Origin: Sphaerulina vaccinii
Lineage: Eukaryota > Ascomycota > Dothideomycetes > Mycosphaerellales > Mycosphaerellaceae
Reading direction: 5' to 3'
Length of the DNA: 64,000 bases
NCBI GenBank assembly: GCA_022570795.1
Contig: JAKUDP010000008.1
Location: 1,922,001 to 1,986,000, forward strand
Shown: piece by piece, positions 22,384-32,417 of the stretch
How the letters are laid out: each line of letters opens with the position of its first letter
How positions within the stretch are numbered: the first letter of the stretch is position 1
Program-made: the position numbers and the translations under genes
Notes under the pieces: generated by a model
What the model was told of the DNA's origin: nothing
The model's input: the letters and a program-made list of their open reading frames with translations, nothing else
Database searches by the model: none

Positions 22384-22987
22384 ATGGCGCGAAAAGCAAT
22401 TCAGAATGACCAGATAGTCAAGCTCATAGTAGGCGCAGGGCAGGCTTCTCCATCGCCGCCTGTTGGCCCAGCGCTTGGTTCAAAAGGTGTCAAGAGTATG
22501 GATTTCTGTAAGGTTAGCAGCATTGCCATCAAGTACTCGTTCACTTGAGAACATACCATCCTAATCGCATCACCAGGAATTCAATGCCCGAACAGCAAAC
22601 TACGTCGTCGGCACACCAGTCCCAGCGCGAGTAACAGTTCGACCCGATCGCTCCTTTCACTTCGAAATACGAACACCTCCTACGGCATCACTTCTTCTCT
22701 CGGCAGCAGGCGTAAATCCCATAAAGAACAAGCTGAAAGGCGCCGGGAATACAGCAGGACCGAAGACGAAAGCAGGAGGCCTTGCAACTGGAAAGGCGGC
22801 GTTCAATAATGGTGCGGCTCCAGGAAATGCTGCGCTAGGGAATGTTGGCAAAGTGAGCTTGAAGCATGTCTATGAGATTGCAAAGATCAAGCAGAGTGAG
22901 ACGCGGTTATCAGGCGTGAGCTTGGAGTCTATGGTGAAGAGCGTGATAGCGCAGGCTGGGAGTATAGGTGTGGTCGTGGAGCCGTGA
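22384..22987 (+). CDS. MRPL19: Mitochondrial large-subunit ribosomal protein uL11m
   Basis: Mitochondrial ribosomal stalk-base protein. Exons 22384-22512 and 22577-22987 (64-nt intron, phase 0); product 179 aa. The N-terminal uL11 domain shows IVKLIVGAGQASPSPPVGPA and LGSKGVKSMDFCK, then EFNARTANYVVGTPVPARVT. The C-terminal RNA-binding domain includes PPTASLLLSAAGV and HVYEIAKIKQ. An Ala/Gly/Lys/Asn-rich insert between the strands is typical of fungal mitochondrial forms. Bacterial L11 is about 142 aa, so this copy is slightly longer. Gene symbol follows the yeast ortholog name for uL11m. Confidence 0.9.
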
Positions 22988-23725
22988 TGAGGAGGGAGGA
23001 GCGAAGACTTTTCTGGCAGCATAGCCCTGCGAAATGATTGTACAAAACGGACATTGGGACGGCGTTGCGGTGCATACTGTATAGATACCCATGAGAAGTG
23101 AAATGTAAATCAAGACGAATGCGAAGATGGAGGAAGTGCAAAGAGGAAAGAAGCGCCAAGACATGTCGAGTGAAAGTGGAAGGAGCGATGGAAATGCGAC
23201 TTCAGGTGTCGATTCTTCGTGTCGTTCCATTACAAGTATTTACATCTCCCGTCTGCTGCGACGAAGATCGCACAGCGTGAGGTCGTGACCATTTTCCATC
23301 CTCCCATCTCCTTGCAAGGCTCTTTCTTGAGCTGTAACTTGCACCATTAAACCCTCAAGTCTATGCATCTTCTCTCTATGCACATCTACTGCCAGCCACC
23401 AGACTCCTTCGCTGCAGGTGCCCCACTCCTCCCCAGGCCATCGAGCGAATGTGGCTGTATACAAATACACAAAAGCGAATGTTGGGTATCTTCGTAAAAA
23501 GCGAGCTCTATGCGTAAAACAGCAGAGCTCAGAAGACTTTACGCCACGCTCGAATCGTAAGTCCAAGCCGTAAAGTTTCGTCGGCAGGTCGATGAATCGC
23601 TGAAATGCTCTCAAAAATGCTCTCGTATCAAAGCGCCATGCAATGCAGTCGTCAAATCATTTTCGCCAGTCATGTAGCGAATGCGGGTGTGCAATATGTC
23701 AAGTTGCTCCAGATCATCAGTGTTT
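22988..23725. other. Convergent intergenic region, no gene recognised
   Basis: Between the stops of uL11m and AUR1. Nothing beyond presumed 3' untranslated regions was identified. Confidence 0.35.
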
Positions 23726-25042
23726 CTACGCTTTCTGATACTCATTGTCGGATGAGGAAGCGAGAGTATCGCCTTCCCACGAGTTCTCGTCCGTCACTGG
23801 TGATCGCATTCCAGTCGATGGTTCGCGACTGCTGCTGGAGAAGCTCGAGGATGAGCCTATCGTCCACTCATCGCTGTCGCCGTGCAGAGCAAGCTCGTAT
23901 TCGTCAATGTCAGCAATTCCGTAAGCATAGAGCTCCTTCTCCTCGCCGTGTTCCACATAGTCGTAGTCCCATCGGAACATCTTGCCTGGCTGCAGTCGGG
24001 GCAGGAAGCTTCCCTTGGCGATGAAGTACGCGATTGAGGCGATGATGCTTCCACCGACCAGATCAATCGCATAGTGGTGGCTCAGGTACATTGTCGCGTA
24101 CCACATCCAGAGTGTGTACAGGATGAATAGCGGCCTGAGCTTTGGGAATGTGTGGGACATGAAAAGTGCCTCGATGGTTGCATTTCCAGAGTGTAGCGAT
24201 GGGAATGCTCCAAACACGAGTGGAGAGGCTGTGAAAGTTGACGTGTATAGATCAATGCCAAACAGCTTGTCGATGGCGGCCAGACCAGCAGGTGATCCAG
24301 GTATCGAGTAATTTGCGGGCGCCAACCCGTAGAGGTTCTCATACCATGGGGCACTGCATGGGAAGAGGATCTGTATGATGACTCCTGTCACATTCATGTA
24401 GCCGAACGCTCTCGCGAACGTAGGTGTGGTGCCTGGTGGTCCAAAGATGAACATCAATCCGGAGCACACGAATGGCGCGCCGAAATGCGTAATTCCGTAT
24501 GGTAGCCATGCAATAACATCAAGAAATGCATTCTTGTGTGCTGATAGGATGTTGCTCAGATTTGCACCGTATAGGATGTTCTCCATTGCTGGGAGTACTC
24601 GCACCCAGATTCCAGGTCTGTACTGAGGTGGGATGAATTGGCATGCGTAGAAGAGCACTAGCCATCCTGCGATTGGTAGGAAAGGCAAGAAAAACTGCCT
24701 TGTAATCGGTATCACCAAGCTCGTCATGAGCGCTGTCGCAACCGCCGTCTTGAACAACGGGCTTTTCCCTTCGATCATGCACAAGCTGAAGATGCCCAGG
24801 ATGGCCAAAAACAGATATTGCGCATCGTAGTAACTCCAATGGTGCGTTCGAAGAGCGCGAAGTGTGTCTGCCGGGTTGAATGAGGTCTCGAGGGACGCTA
24901 TCGAGGATGTCGGGGTCGCTCGTGATCGTATCTTGGAGCGCGTTGATCGGAACTTTCGCCGTATGCGGTGTGGTATGTAGATTGGTATCGCAGGCAGGCT
25001 GAAGGATATGCGAGGCATACTCAGGAAGCCCGTGGGAGACAT
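23726..25042 (-). CDS. AUR1: Inositol phosphorylceramide synthase catalytic subunit AUR1
   Basis: Golgi enzyme that transfers phosphoinositol from phosphatidylinositol to ceramide, an essential fungal sphingolipid step and the target of aureobasidin A. Single exon, 438 aa, from ATG 25042. Multiple membrane segments are visible, for example YLFLAILGIFSLCMI and FFLPFLPIAGWLVLFYACQ. The lipid-phosphate-phosphatase-type catalytic motifs are FGAFPSLHSGNA near residue 281 and YLSHHYAIDLVGG near residue 322, which supply the two His and the Asp expected of this family. The conserved segment AHKNAFLDVIAWLPYG is also present. The cytoplasmic C-terminus is Ser-rich and acidic. Length and motif order match fungal Aur1. 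Confidence 0.95.
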   Translation of the reverse strand: MSPTGFLSMPRISFSLPAIPIYIPHRIRRKFRSTRSKIRSRATPTSSIASLETSFNPADTLRALRTHHWSYYDAQYLFLAILGIFSLCMIEGKSPLFKTAVATALMTSLVIPITRQFFLPFLPIAGWLVLFYACQFIPPQYRPGIWVRVLPAMENILYGANLSNILSAHKNAFLDVIAWLPYGITHFGAPFVCSGLMFIFGPPGTTPTFARAFGYMNVTGVIIQILFPCSAPWYENLYGLAPANYSIPGSPAGLAAIDKLFGIDLYTSTFTASPLVFGAFPSLHSGNATIEALFMSHTFPKLRPLFILYTLWMWYATMYLSHHYAIDLVGGSIIASIAYFIAKGSFLPRLQPGKMFRWDYDYVEHGEEKELYAYGIADIDEYELALHGDSDEWTIGSSSSFSSSSREPSTGMRSPVTDENSWEGDTLASSSDNEYQKA

Positions 25043-27091
25043 GTCGCGTGAGTCTGTAAGGGAGGACGAGGCGCAGGCGCGGGCGCGAGTGCTGCTTTAT
25101 TCGACTGAGGCCACTGCTGGCCGGGCCACGCTGTTGAGGTCGCACAGGAGGGTTGTCCGGTGTGATGCTGCTGCAGTGTCTGGTGCTCGCGTGACACGAC
25201 GTCGATGTGCTGAAAGCAAAACGGAAAGCCTCTTCTCCTCTGGCAGAGACGCAGAGCAGAGCGTTTGGTTCAACTGCTGAAATTGCCCGCAGATCGAGGG
25301 AGTCCACTGAGGGAGATGATGCGAACCGTGCGTTCGCTAGCGGGTTGAAGAAGAGCGGAAGCCGGGAAGCCGTGTCTCTTCGAAGTTCGTTACACACAGC
25401 TGCTGTTTGCAGCGTGGCGAGCGTGTACTGAAACACCACGTTCAGGATAATGATATTGAAAGCAGCTGAGGCAGCAGTCGTAGGTGGGATGATGGAGGAT
25501 GAAGCGGACAGAATGGGTACACGGCGCAGCAGCTGCATCATGTAATCAAGCATGCCACTCTCTCACACATGTGAACGGCGGCAGAGTGACAAGACGATGC
25601 CGAGCATGGCTTTTTCTAGCCTGCATTTTCTGACCTGTCTATTGGCCTGCACAGCTTATATGCAGCTATTATGGCGCTTGCTATCCGCCACGCAGCCACG
25701 CTTTCACATCTCTGACGATGATCTCACCAGGCATCTTTCACATCTTCGTTCCCTTGCGAGATCGTGTGCTCTTCCACACGCGAGCAACTCTGTGAAGAAC
25801 AAGGCCACGCGACCATTACCAGACCACTTTCCACTGCAATGCATCACAATATTGATATATTAAGACGCCGTGCAAGCACCGGGAACCCAGTCGGTGATCG
25901 CAGTTCGGGCATTCGGCCTCCACGGAGGAAATCTCATTGTCCACTGACGGCTCGCGGATGAGATGAGTTTCCTTGTGCAAAAGCTTGCTTGGCAGCATAA
26001 TCCGGTCGCTTCCGCAAGGGCTTGGCAGCATAATCCGGTCGCTTCCGCAAGGAATGAGGATTTCCCACTCAACCTCGAGCTGGCTCAGTCATGCACTTCA
26101 GCTCCTGGAACCGTATCCCAAGGCATCCGCTTTCCAGCTCGCATCCTACCCGACTTCTGCTCCTGCGCAGAGAGAGCTGTCTGCATCCCGCTCTTCTTCG
26201 ATCATGCACTCTGAAAGAGAGCTCAGTGCCACGAGAGCAAAAGACGGTGCCGAGATGCGATATGCTAGGTTCCCATTTCTTACTGATAGCAGATGTGCTG
26301 AGGTCTGAAACTGATCTATGACAACGCAGAGCACCTAGAACCTGTTCCCACGAGCAGACAGGGTCGAGCAAGTATATCATCCTACCACTTCCCATTGGTG
26401 GTTGGCACGGACATGCAAGTCGGCCAGTTTCGCATCCTGAAGCTGTACATGATTTCAAACATTGCTGCCGCGCGATTGGATATCACAGAAGTAGTGCATC
26501 TGACCAAAGCTATGCATCTCGATGTTCTCGCTTGAACCTGCTGCATTGCAGCTCCGAGACGCGACATACTCGTGGCAGAATGGTTGATTTGAGTTCAGTA
26601 CTGTTTGGTTCGGCTCGAATGGTCGATCTGCAACGTGAAGTGCAGTAGATGAGATTCTCTCTGACCCGACTTTGCGGAGCTGATATGGACTTGGACTCAT
26701 GTCGCACTTCTGCATCATGAGCCAGCGACATAACGTTTCATTTCTAGTCATCTGCCACGGATTTGATTGATACTTCGCCAAGCCGAAGAGACAGCGAAGA
26801 CCGCTGTGTACTGAGGCATCAAATGGCAGGCGAAACGCCTAACAACCAGGAACTGGTTGGTCGGCGTGTTACTCTGGGATCACTCGTCGATATGCTTCTC
26901 AAGATGACACAAGTTTGATAGCAGCCTGTTGCCTGGCAGAAGCAGGAAACAGCGGACTTTTGTTGCTATCCTTCAGCAGCGTTGGAACAGTCTACGCCTG
27001 AGATCGTATACAGTGACACTCACGACAGAACTTACACGTTACAAGCACCGCACCCGGGAACAATATACACCATACATCGGAGATAATCAGG
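25043..27091. other. Intergenic region of 2 kb, with one 33-bp tandem duplication
   Basis: No supported gene. Long open frames on the minus strand here (for example 24519-25553) partly overlap AUR1 out of frame and lack protein-like conservation. A perfect 33-bp tandem repeat at 25987-26052 is listed separately. Confidence 0.4.
25987..26052. repeat. Perfect tandem duplication, 2 x 33 bp
   Basis: Two directly adjacent identical 33-bp units (25987-26019 and 26020-26052), beginning GCTTGGCAGCATAATCC. The identity suggests a recent duplication. Confidence 0.9.
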
Positions 27092-27706
27092 ATGAACTCG
27101 ACATTTGCAACATACGATGGCGGTAATGGACACATTCCCTTCGCAGCAGCAAACGACTATGTCCTGTCAGCTGGGAACACAAGTAGAACACCGAACGTGC
27201 CAGCCATTACAACAAATCACCAGCAAAGCAGCCCCATGAGTCCCAGCCCACGTCTCCGAGTGGCCTTCAACCGAGAGACGAACTTCGTGCTCGAACCAGC
27301 ACATCAACAGCAGATGCATGGAGTACCGCCGACCACTGAGCAAAATCTACTGCATCACGATCAACAGATGCAGGCTTTGTATACTCCAGAAGCACAAATG
27401 GCAGAAATATGCGACCCAGAATTCGAGACACCAAGTCCCAAGTCCACCCTGTTTGACCTTAAGTATCAAAAACCTGGCCTATATCGCGAGAACAGCGGAT
27501 TCGATGGCGAGACTGCTCATGGGAGACATTTCGCCAGACAGGTGTCACGCCGGCAAGAGAGCCCACAGCGCCGAAGAACACCTCAGAAAGTTGAATTGAA
27601 GACAGACCATGATCGAGATGCACACGACGACGATGATAAGAGAGGAAGGAGGAGAAGGAGAATTGGAAGTGAGATGGATCAGGATCAGGATATGGTTGAT
27701 GGTTGA
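27092..27706 (+). CDS. Hypothetical low-complexity protein, 204 aa
   Basis: Single open frame with ATG at 27092 and TGA at 27704-27706. The sequence is polar and probably disordered: Gln/His-rich in the middle (AHQQQMHGV, HHDQQMQALY), a short motif-like part (PKSTLFDLKYQKPGLY), and a C-terminal region rich in Arg/Lys/Asp including KRGRRRRRIGSEMDQDQDM. No domain is recognised. The basic cluster could act as a nuclear signal. Its length, ATG and a tail-to-tail 209-bp spacer to the next gene support it as real, but this is not certain. Confidence 0.5.
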   Translation: MNSTFATYDGGNGHIPFAAANDYVLSAGNTSRTPNVPAITTNHQQSSPMSPSPRLRVAFNRETNFVLEPAHQQQMHGVPPTTEQNLLHHDQQMQALYTPEAQMAEICDPEFETPSPKSTLFDLKYQKPGLYRENSGFDGETAHGRHFARQVSRRQESPQRRRTPQKVELKTDHDRDAHDDDDKRGRRRRRIGSEMDQDQDMVDG

Positions 27707-27915
27707 TTGTTGATGAACATTCCGCATTTGCTACTGGCTCGGTCCATGCTAAGGCGCTGTTACAGAAAGACCACAACGCCACACATTACTACTGCGTCTT
27801 ACACAGCGTCTGCTTCCTTCTTTTCAAGCTTCTCAGCTGTCAACATTCTCCGATATGCCTACACGAATCCACTCTCCTGCTGTTGTGTTGTTCTCGCTGA
27901 TGGTTTTCTGGATGC

Positions 27916-29550
27916 CTAAACATGGGAGCTTGTGCTCTTGCGTGAAGCAGGAGGCGTGAAGGCAAGGACATCGCTCTTCAATGTGCTCTCGTGAATGGCC
28001 AGCTCCGCTAAGAGGCTGTCAAGATGTCCAACTGGTGTCTGCTTGTCCTTGCGCAGCCTCATGACACTCGCTTTGAACTGGTTGAGAATCTCGACGTCTG
28101 CCTCGTACTGATCCCATACTTCGGTGCCTGGTGTTGATGGGCCTGGCGTGTATGTTGAGACGTTTCGTGGTTCGGTCTTTGGTGATGGAGTCGATTGCTG
28201 TCCACGAAAAAAGGCCTGTGGCTCAGACTGTTGCTTGGCAGATGTGGCCATGCAGTCAGAGAGCTGCCTCCCTAGCTTCTGCAAGACTGTGGCCCGTAAA
28301 TTCTCAGGAGACTGCTCGGTGAATGGAGTGCCATTGATCAGCGAGCGACCAACCTCGATCGTGAGGAGACATCCATGGTTGAAGTCAGCCTGACTTGGTA
28401 CGCTCCGTGGCAACTCTTGCCATCTGCACCATTCCCAACCCAATGCGACGCGAAGTTTATCCTTGAGCTCTGCTACTCTGCCTGCGTCGTTACCAGGATC
28501 GGACTCGTAGAAATGCAGTATGTAACGAGAGTGACCATCCCAGGTGGTTACGAAGAGGACGGTCGAGAGTCGCTCCCGCGTTGATAAGGTCTCTAAGAAA
28601 AGCATTTGGCGGACTGGGATTACTCTGCCGCGAGCGTCCCGGTTCGGCCTCTCCACATAGATATGAACGAGCCGCTCGAGGTCTGTGTTGCCTGTTCTGC
28701 TGGCCATACAGCCGCGGAAATCACCGATGCCGCATACGAACACATCTCTCCTGCCCGCGACTTCTTGATGAAGACACTCGACGACGATCTTGGCGTCAGG
28801 GAGCGCCTGTTCCTCGAGGAGATCGGTGACATCGAAGCGACGAGTTTCGTGCTCTTGACCACAGCCCTTGGCCAGGCGCTTGTACTCGTACGCAAATATT
28901 GGAAGGCAATGTTCGGCGCCTGGAGTGTGCTTGTCGATATGCTCGAATATCTTTTCGAGCGTTCGTACCTCTTCCTTGTGGGCATTCTGAGGTAGAAACG
29001 GGCGTGCGATCGCAAGGAGTTCGTTGACAGACTCAATCTCTCTATCCACTCTCATCTCCAAGTCCTCTTGTCGCAGGAAGTCCAGCAACGTGGCGATCTC
29101 GGTATGTATTTTCTTCGCTGTGTGGGCTGACATCGAGTGCTGGAACAGTCTCGAAGTGGGAAACAACTTGTGAAGCCCCCTCCACGGCTCGCTTTTATCT
29201 GCCCTAGAGACAAGATATTGCTTCTGATCAGGCGTAAGGTCGGTAGAGAGTGCGTGAAGAGATTTGTAGAAGTTCAACTCGACGTCCCAGCTTGGAGGCT
29301 CGATCTCGTCGGGTGTGCCTATTTGCCAGACATTGGGGTGACGAGTGCGGTTGTGCTCGATCCAGGCCTGAAGGTCGCTGAGTTCTTGGTCCTCTATTGT
29401 GAGAAGATACGAGGCATATGCAATGTCGTCATTCTCCGGGAAGAGCGCAGTAAGGTGCTCGACGACTCTGTGGTACGTGGGCAGCGAGGCTATAGCTCGC
29501 TGGCCCGAGAAGCCCAGATCTGCGTCGAGGCGGTCTGCAGCAGACGCCAT
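27916..29550 (-). CDS. Conserved-looking protein of unknown function, 544 aa
   Basis: Single exon from ATG 29550 to a stop at 27916. It appears globular and soluble, with many charged and aromatic residues and no signal peptide or membrane segment. Visible features are a helical N-terminal half (KKIHTEIATLLDFLRQEDLE), a central part with HIYVERPNRDARGRVIPVRQ and RYILHFYESDPGNDAG, and a Ser/Thr/Pro-rich linker before a final helical segment (VEILNQFKASVMRLRKD). The central pattern faintly recalls cysteine-protease-like folds (W...ILHFY...D...N), but no catalytic triad can be assigned and I do not claim one. The MFS gene lies 165 bp upstream on the same strand. Confidence 0.7.
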   Translation of the reverse strand: MASAADRLDADLGFSGQRAIASLPTYHRVVEHLTALFPENDDIAYASYLLTIEDQELSDLQAWIEHNRTRHPNVWQIGTPDEIEPPSWDVELNFYKSLHALSTDLTPDQKQYLVSRADKSEPWRGLHKLFPTSRLFQHSMSAHTAKKIHTEIATLLDFLRQEDLEMRVDREIESVNELLAIARPFLPQNAHKEEVRTLEKIFEHIDKHTPGAEHCLPIFAYEYKRLAKGCGQEHETRRFDVTDLLEEQALPDAKIVVECLHQEVAGRRDVFVCGIGDFRGCMASRTGNTDLERLVHIYVERPNRDARGRVIPVRQMLFLETLSTRERLSTVLFVTTWDGHSRYILHFYESDPGNDAGRVAELKDKLRVALGWEWCRWQELPRSVPSQADFNHGCLLTIEVGRSLINGTPFTEQSPENLRATVLQKLGRQLSDCMATSAKQQSEPQAFFRGQQSTPSPKTEPRNVSTYTPGPSTPGTEVWDQYEADVEILNQFKASVMRLRKDKQTPVGHLDSLLAELAIHESTLKSDVLAFTPPASRKSTSSHV

Positions 29551-29714
29551 GTCGCAAAATGGCGCAACTCGCGGCGTGGCTTGGTTGTGTTAAGGGAGGA
29601 AGATGAATCTGGCGATGAAGTTTGCTTTTCGAGCTTTCGCGAAGTTGGAACTGCCTGCATTAGCGTCGTGCTTGGCGAAACAAGTGAAGTCGCAGCAAAC
29701 AAACAACAAAACAT

Positions 29715-31217
29715 TCATTTCTCTTCTCGCCTACTCTTGTCATGCTTCACTTTGACAGCCCAAGTAACAACACCCGTCAGCGCCGCAGCAAGAGCCAAAG
29801 TCGCGCCACAAAACACTTGCAATCCCAACCAATGGTTATCACTGCCAACAAGCAACCCACCAATTGGGTTACCCACTAAGACACCCAACGCGAGACAAAA
29901 GTTGATCATACCCATCCTTCCACCCACGATCCTCATATCATCCGTGATGCTCGCCACAGTAGGCGTCTGCAAGGACACGAACGCGCCAGAGAAAGCGCCA
30001 TAAAGCAGACTCCAGACAATGATACTCGTTTGACTCTTCACAGCAACCCAGCAGAAAGCCAACACAGCACTAGCCGCAGTCGTCAGAGTCAACACTTTGA
30101 GACATCCATAACGATCTGCCAGTAGAGCGGGAATCGTCCTGCCCACAATACTGCCTGCTGAGAGGATAGGTAGCATGTAGTAGCTCAACTCATCTGGAAT
30201 GTGAGAAGATGTTTTCGAGTATTCCACGATGTAGAAGAAAGGAATGTAGAGTCCTAGACCACCGCAGAAGGAGACTAAGGCGAAGAGAGTGAAGAGTGGT
30301 TCGCGGAAGCCGGTGGAGTCGACGATCTTGGGTCGTGGAGGTGGGAGCGTGCGTTGCTTGGCGCAGACGAGAGAGACGAGGATTGTGACCAAGGCGATTA
30401 GAGCGAGAAGCCGGACTGTCCAGCCGAAACCAATTTGTGGGCGGAGCTTGTGGAAGGCGATTGCTGGAGATGAAGTCGTTAGCTGAGTATGTTGAGAGCT
30501 TTAGTAGGAAGACTTACGATAGACTATGCCGCCGACACTACTACCTGTAGCGCAAAGTCCTGTCGCTATGGCTCTCTTCTTCTGGAACCAGCCTGGTAGC
30601 ACTGCCACAGCAACGATGAACAATTGGCCAGCTCCGAGACCTACGCAGACTCCTTGCGCTAGCATGAACTGCCAGTATGTATGACAGAAACTGGTCATGA
30701 GTAGTCCAAGTACAACGAAGATACCTCCACATAGTACCAGCGTCTTTGGGTAGCCTCTGTCTAGCACGCAACCTGCGAAGACTGACCCGACTGCAAGGAG
30801 GAAGCCTTGCATGGTGCCGATCCAGCTGATGTCGCTGTTGCTAGAGAGGTCGAGGTCGTTGTAGTAATGAAGTTGGAAGATCCCAAATGCTGTGACCATG
30901 CCCCAAGAGTTGAAGTAGAGCATGAAACCAGACAGTACTTGGAGGTAAGCCTGCAGACCTCCATCAGGTATCGTAGGTGTGGTAGATGCAGTCCCGGGAC
31001 GAATTGATAGTGCTGATGTCGCATTGTATGGTGTCTCTGGGTCTTGATTGTGCGATCGATAGCTGGATCTGTCAAAGTCCTGACGCGGCTTCTCAAATTT
31101 GTCGCTGGTGGTATATCCTAGCTGGAAGAGTTCGCTATTGCTTGGACTGCGCTCCACATCTTCGGCCAACTTCTTCTCGAGTGTGTACTCGGAGTCGTTG
31201 CGGCTTGGTGAGTCCAT
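29715..31217 (-). CDS. MFS transporter, monocarboxylate (MCT/MCH) family
   Basis: Twelve-helix plasma-membrane-type permease of 482 aa. Exons 31217-30518 and 30463-29715, with a 54-nt intron. After a polar N-terminus of about 85 residues come the MCT signature start PDGGLQAYLQVLSGFMLYFN and WGMVTAFGIFQLHYY, then GTMQGFLLAVGSVFAGCVLDR (helices 1-2 and the 2-3 loop), and GVCVGLGAGQLFIVAVAVLP. The second half has VSFCGGLGLYIPFFYIVEY, SAGSIVGRTIPALLADRYG and GRMGMINFCLALGVLVGNPI. The likely cargo is a small organic acid or related solute, but fungal MCH homologs often do not transport classic monocarboxylates, so the substrate is open. Confidence 0.88.
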
Positions 31218-32417
31218 GCTGGCTGTTGAATGCTGTCAAATGCCTCAATAGGCTACGGGATAGACCAGGAAGAGGCGGATCAGAATCATAAGAAATCGTG
31301 GCATATGCATGGTATACGCTCCGCGTATAAGCTGGCCTGCAGCGATGATGATCTGAAGAGAAGGGCTCCTAAAGTCGCAGAGTGGTATGAATCTTGTGGA
31401 TGAAGGTTAGTTGGCAGACAACTTACCATTATCTACTATTGACTGATGGCCTCGGAGCACAGTGTGGCCACGACAGCTCATGCTATCTGCCCATCTTCTG
31501 CTTCTTCTGGTCGGCAAGTACCAATAGCACAGGGAGCCTCTTGCGTAATGCTGGAAGATCGACAGTCAACGAACGGTATCACGACACCTTTCCCGTTTGA
31601 GGTAATTCAGAAACCTATGGCGAGGCTCTTATTCGGCTATCGAGCAGCCGATTGAATTTCTGCATGAAGTCACACACAGTATAGCTCGTTCTGGCCAGCT
31701 TCCACTGCTGCTTGTCGTTCTTCGTTGTGGTTCTCTTGTTGGGTACCGGAGATGCAATGAGCTCAGCTTTGAGTAGAGGTCTTGTCTCAATTAGTGCATA
31801 GGTATCTGAGGAGTAGTCCCAAAGCGTCGAACGCATCACACATTAACAGAACTCTTTTTCGACGGAAATGCCATCTCCGCCCCGGCAGACGTTGAAGCCG
31901 TTGTATTCGGCACACGCCGAGTGTGTTCAGAGATATGGTTTTGTCGATCTTGTTCAGAGAACTTTCGGCGCATGTGAGCTTCTCAGAAGGTGGAGTTGTC
32001 GCGTCGCCAGGCATCGCAGTCATCGCAGGTACCGCAGTCATAGATTTCTCGTGGTAATCTGTACCAAATTAGGCATTTATAGGAACGAGAAGGGCGTTCA
32101 CAAGCTGTGCGTGATGTCGATGTGCAGGTGAAGGTTCGGGAAGCGCATGAGCTGGTGATCGCTGTCGAGATCATCAAAAGCTTGGCTCGGCTCAGTACGA
32201 ACACAGGTATTGCTACATCGTACTAACTGCAGCACTTCTTTCTCTACTACTCTTACACTATGTACATATACACATGATGGGGTATCTTCCGTTCGCCTAA
32301 CAATGCTCCTGCCTCCAAGACTCCTTGTGATGCACATTCCAAACCAGTGCAGTCTCTGCTCTATCGCACTCTTCGCGTTGTACGTCTCAAATCCGACTGT
32401 AACTGTAGCGTGGCGTT
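31218..32417. other. Intergenic region of 1.2 kb, no supported gene
   Basis: Upstream of the MFS gene and downstream of CDC7. A minus-strand open frame with an ATG at 32041 reads sensibly for about 40 residues, but no exon chain to a stop could be supported. Confidence 0.35.

Noticed and set aside
24519..25553. 344-codon minus-strand open frame upstream of and overlapping AUR1
   Set aside because: It overlaps AUR1 in another frame and has no family features; AUR1 is unambiguous.
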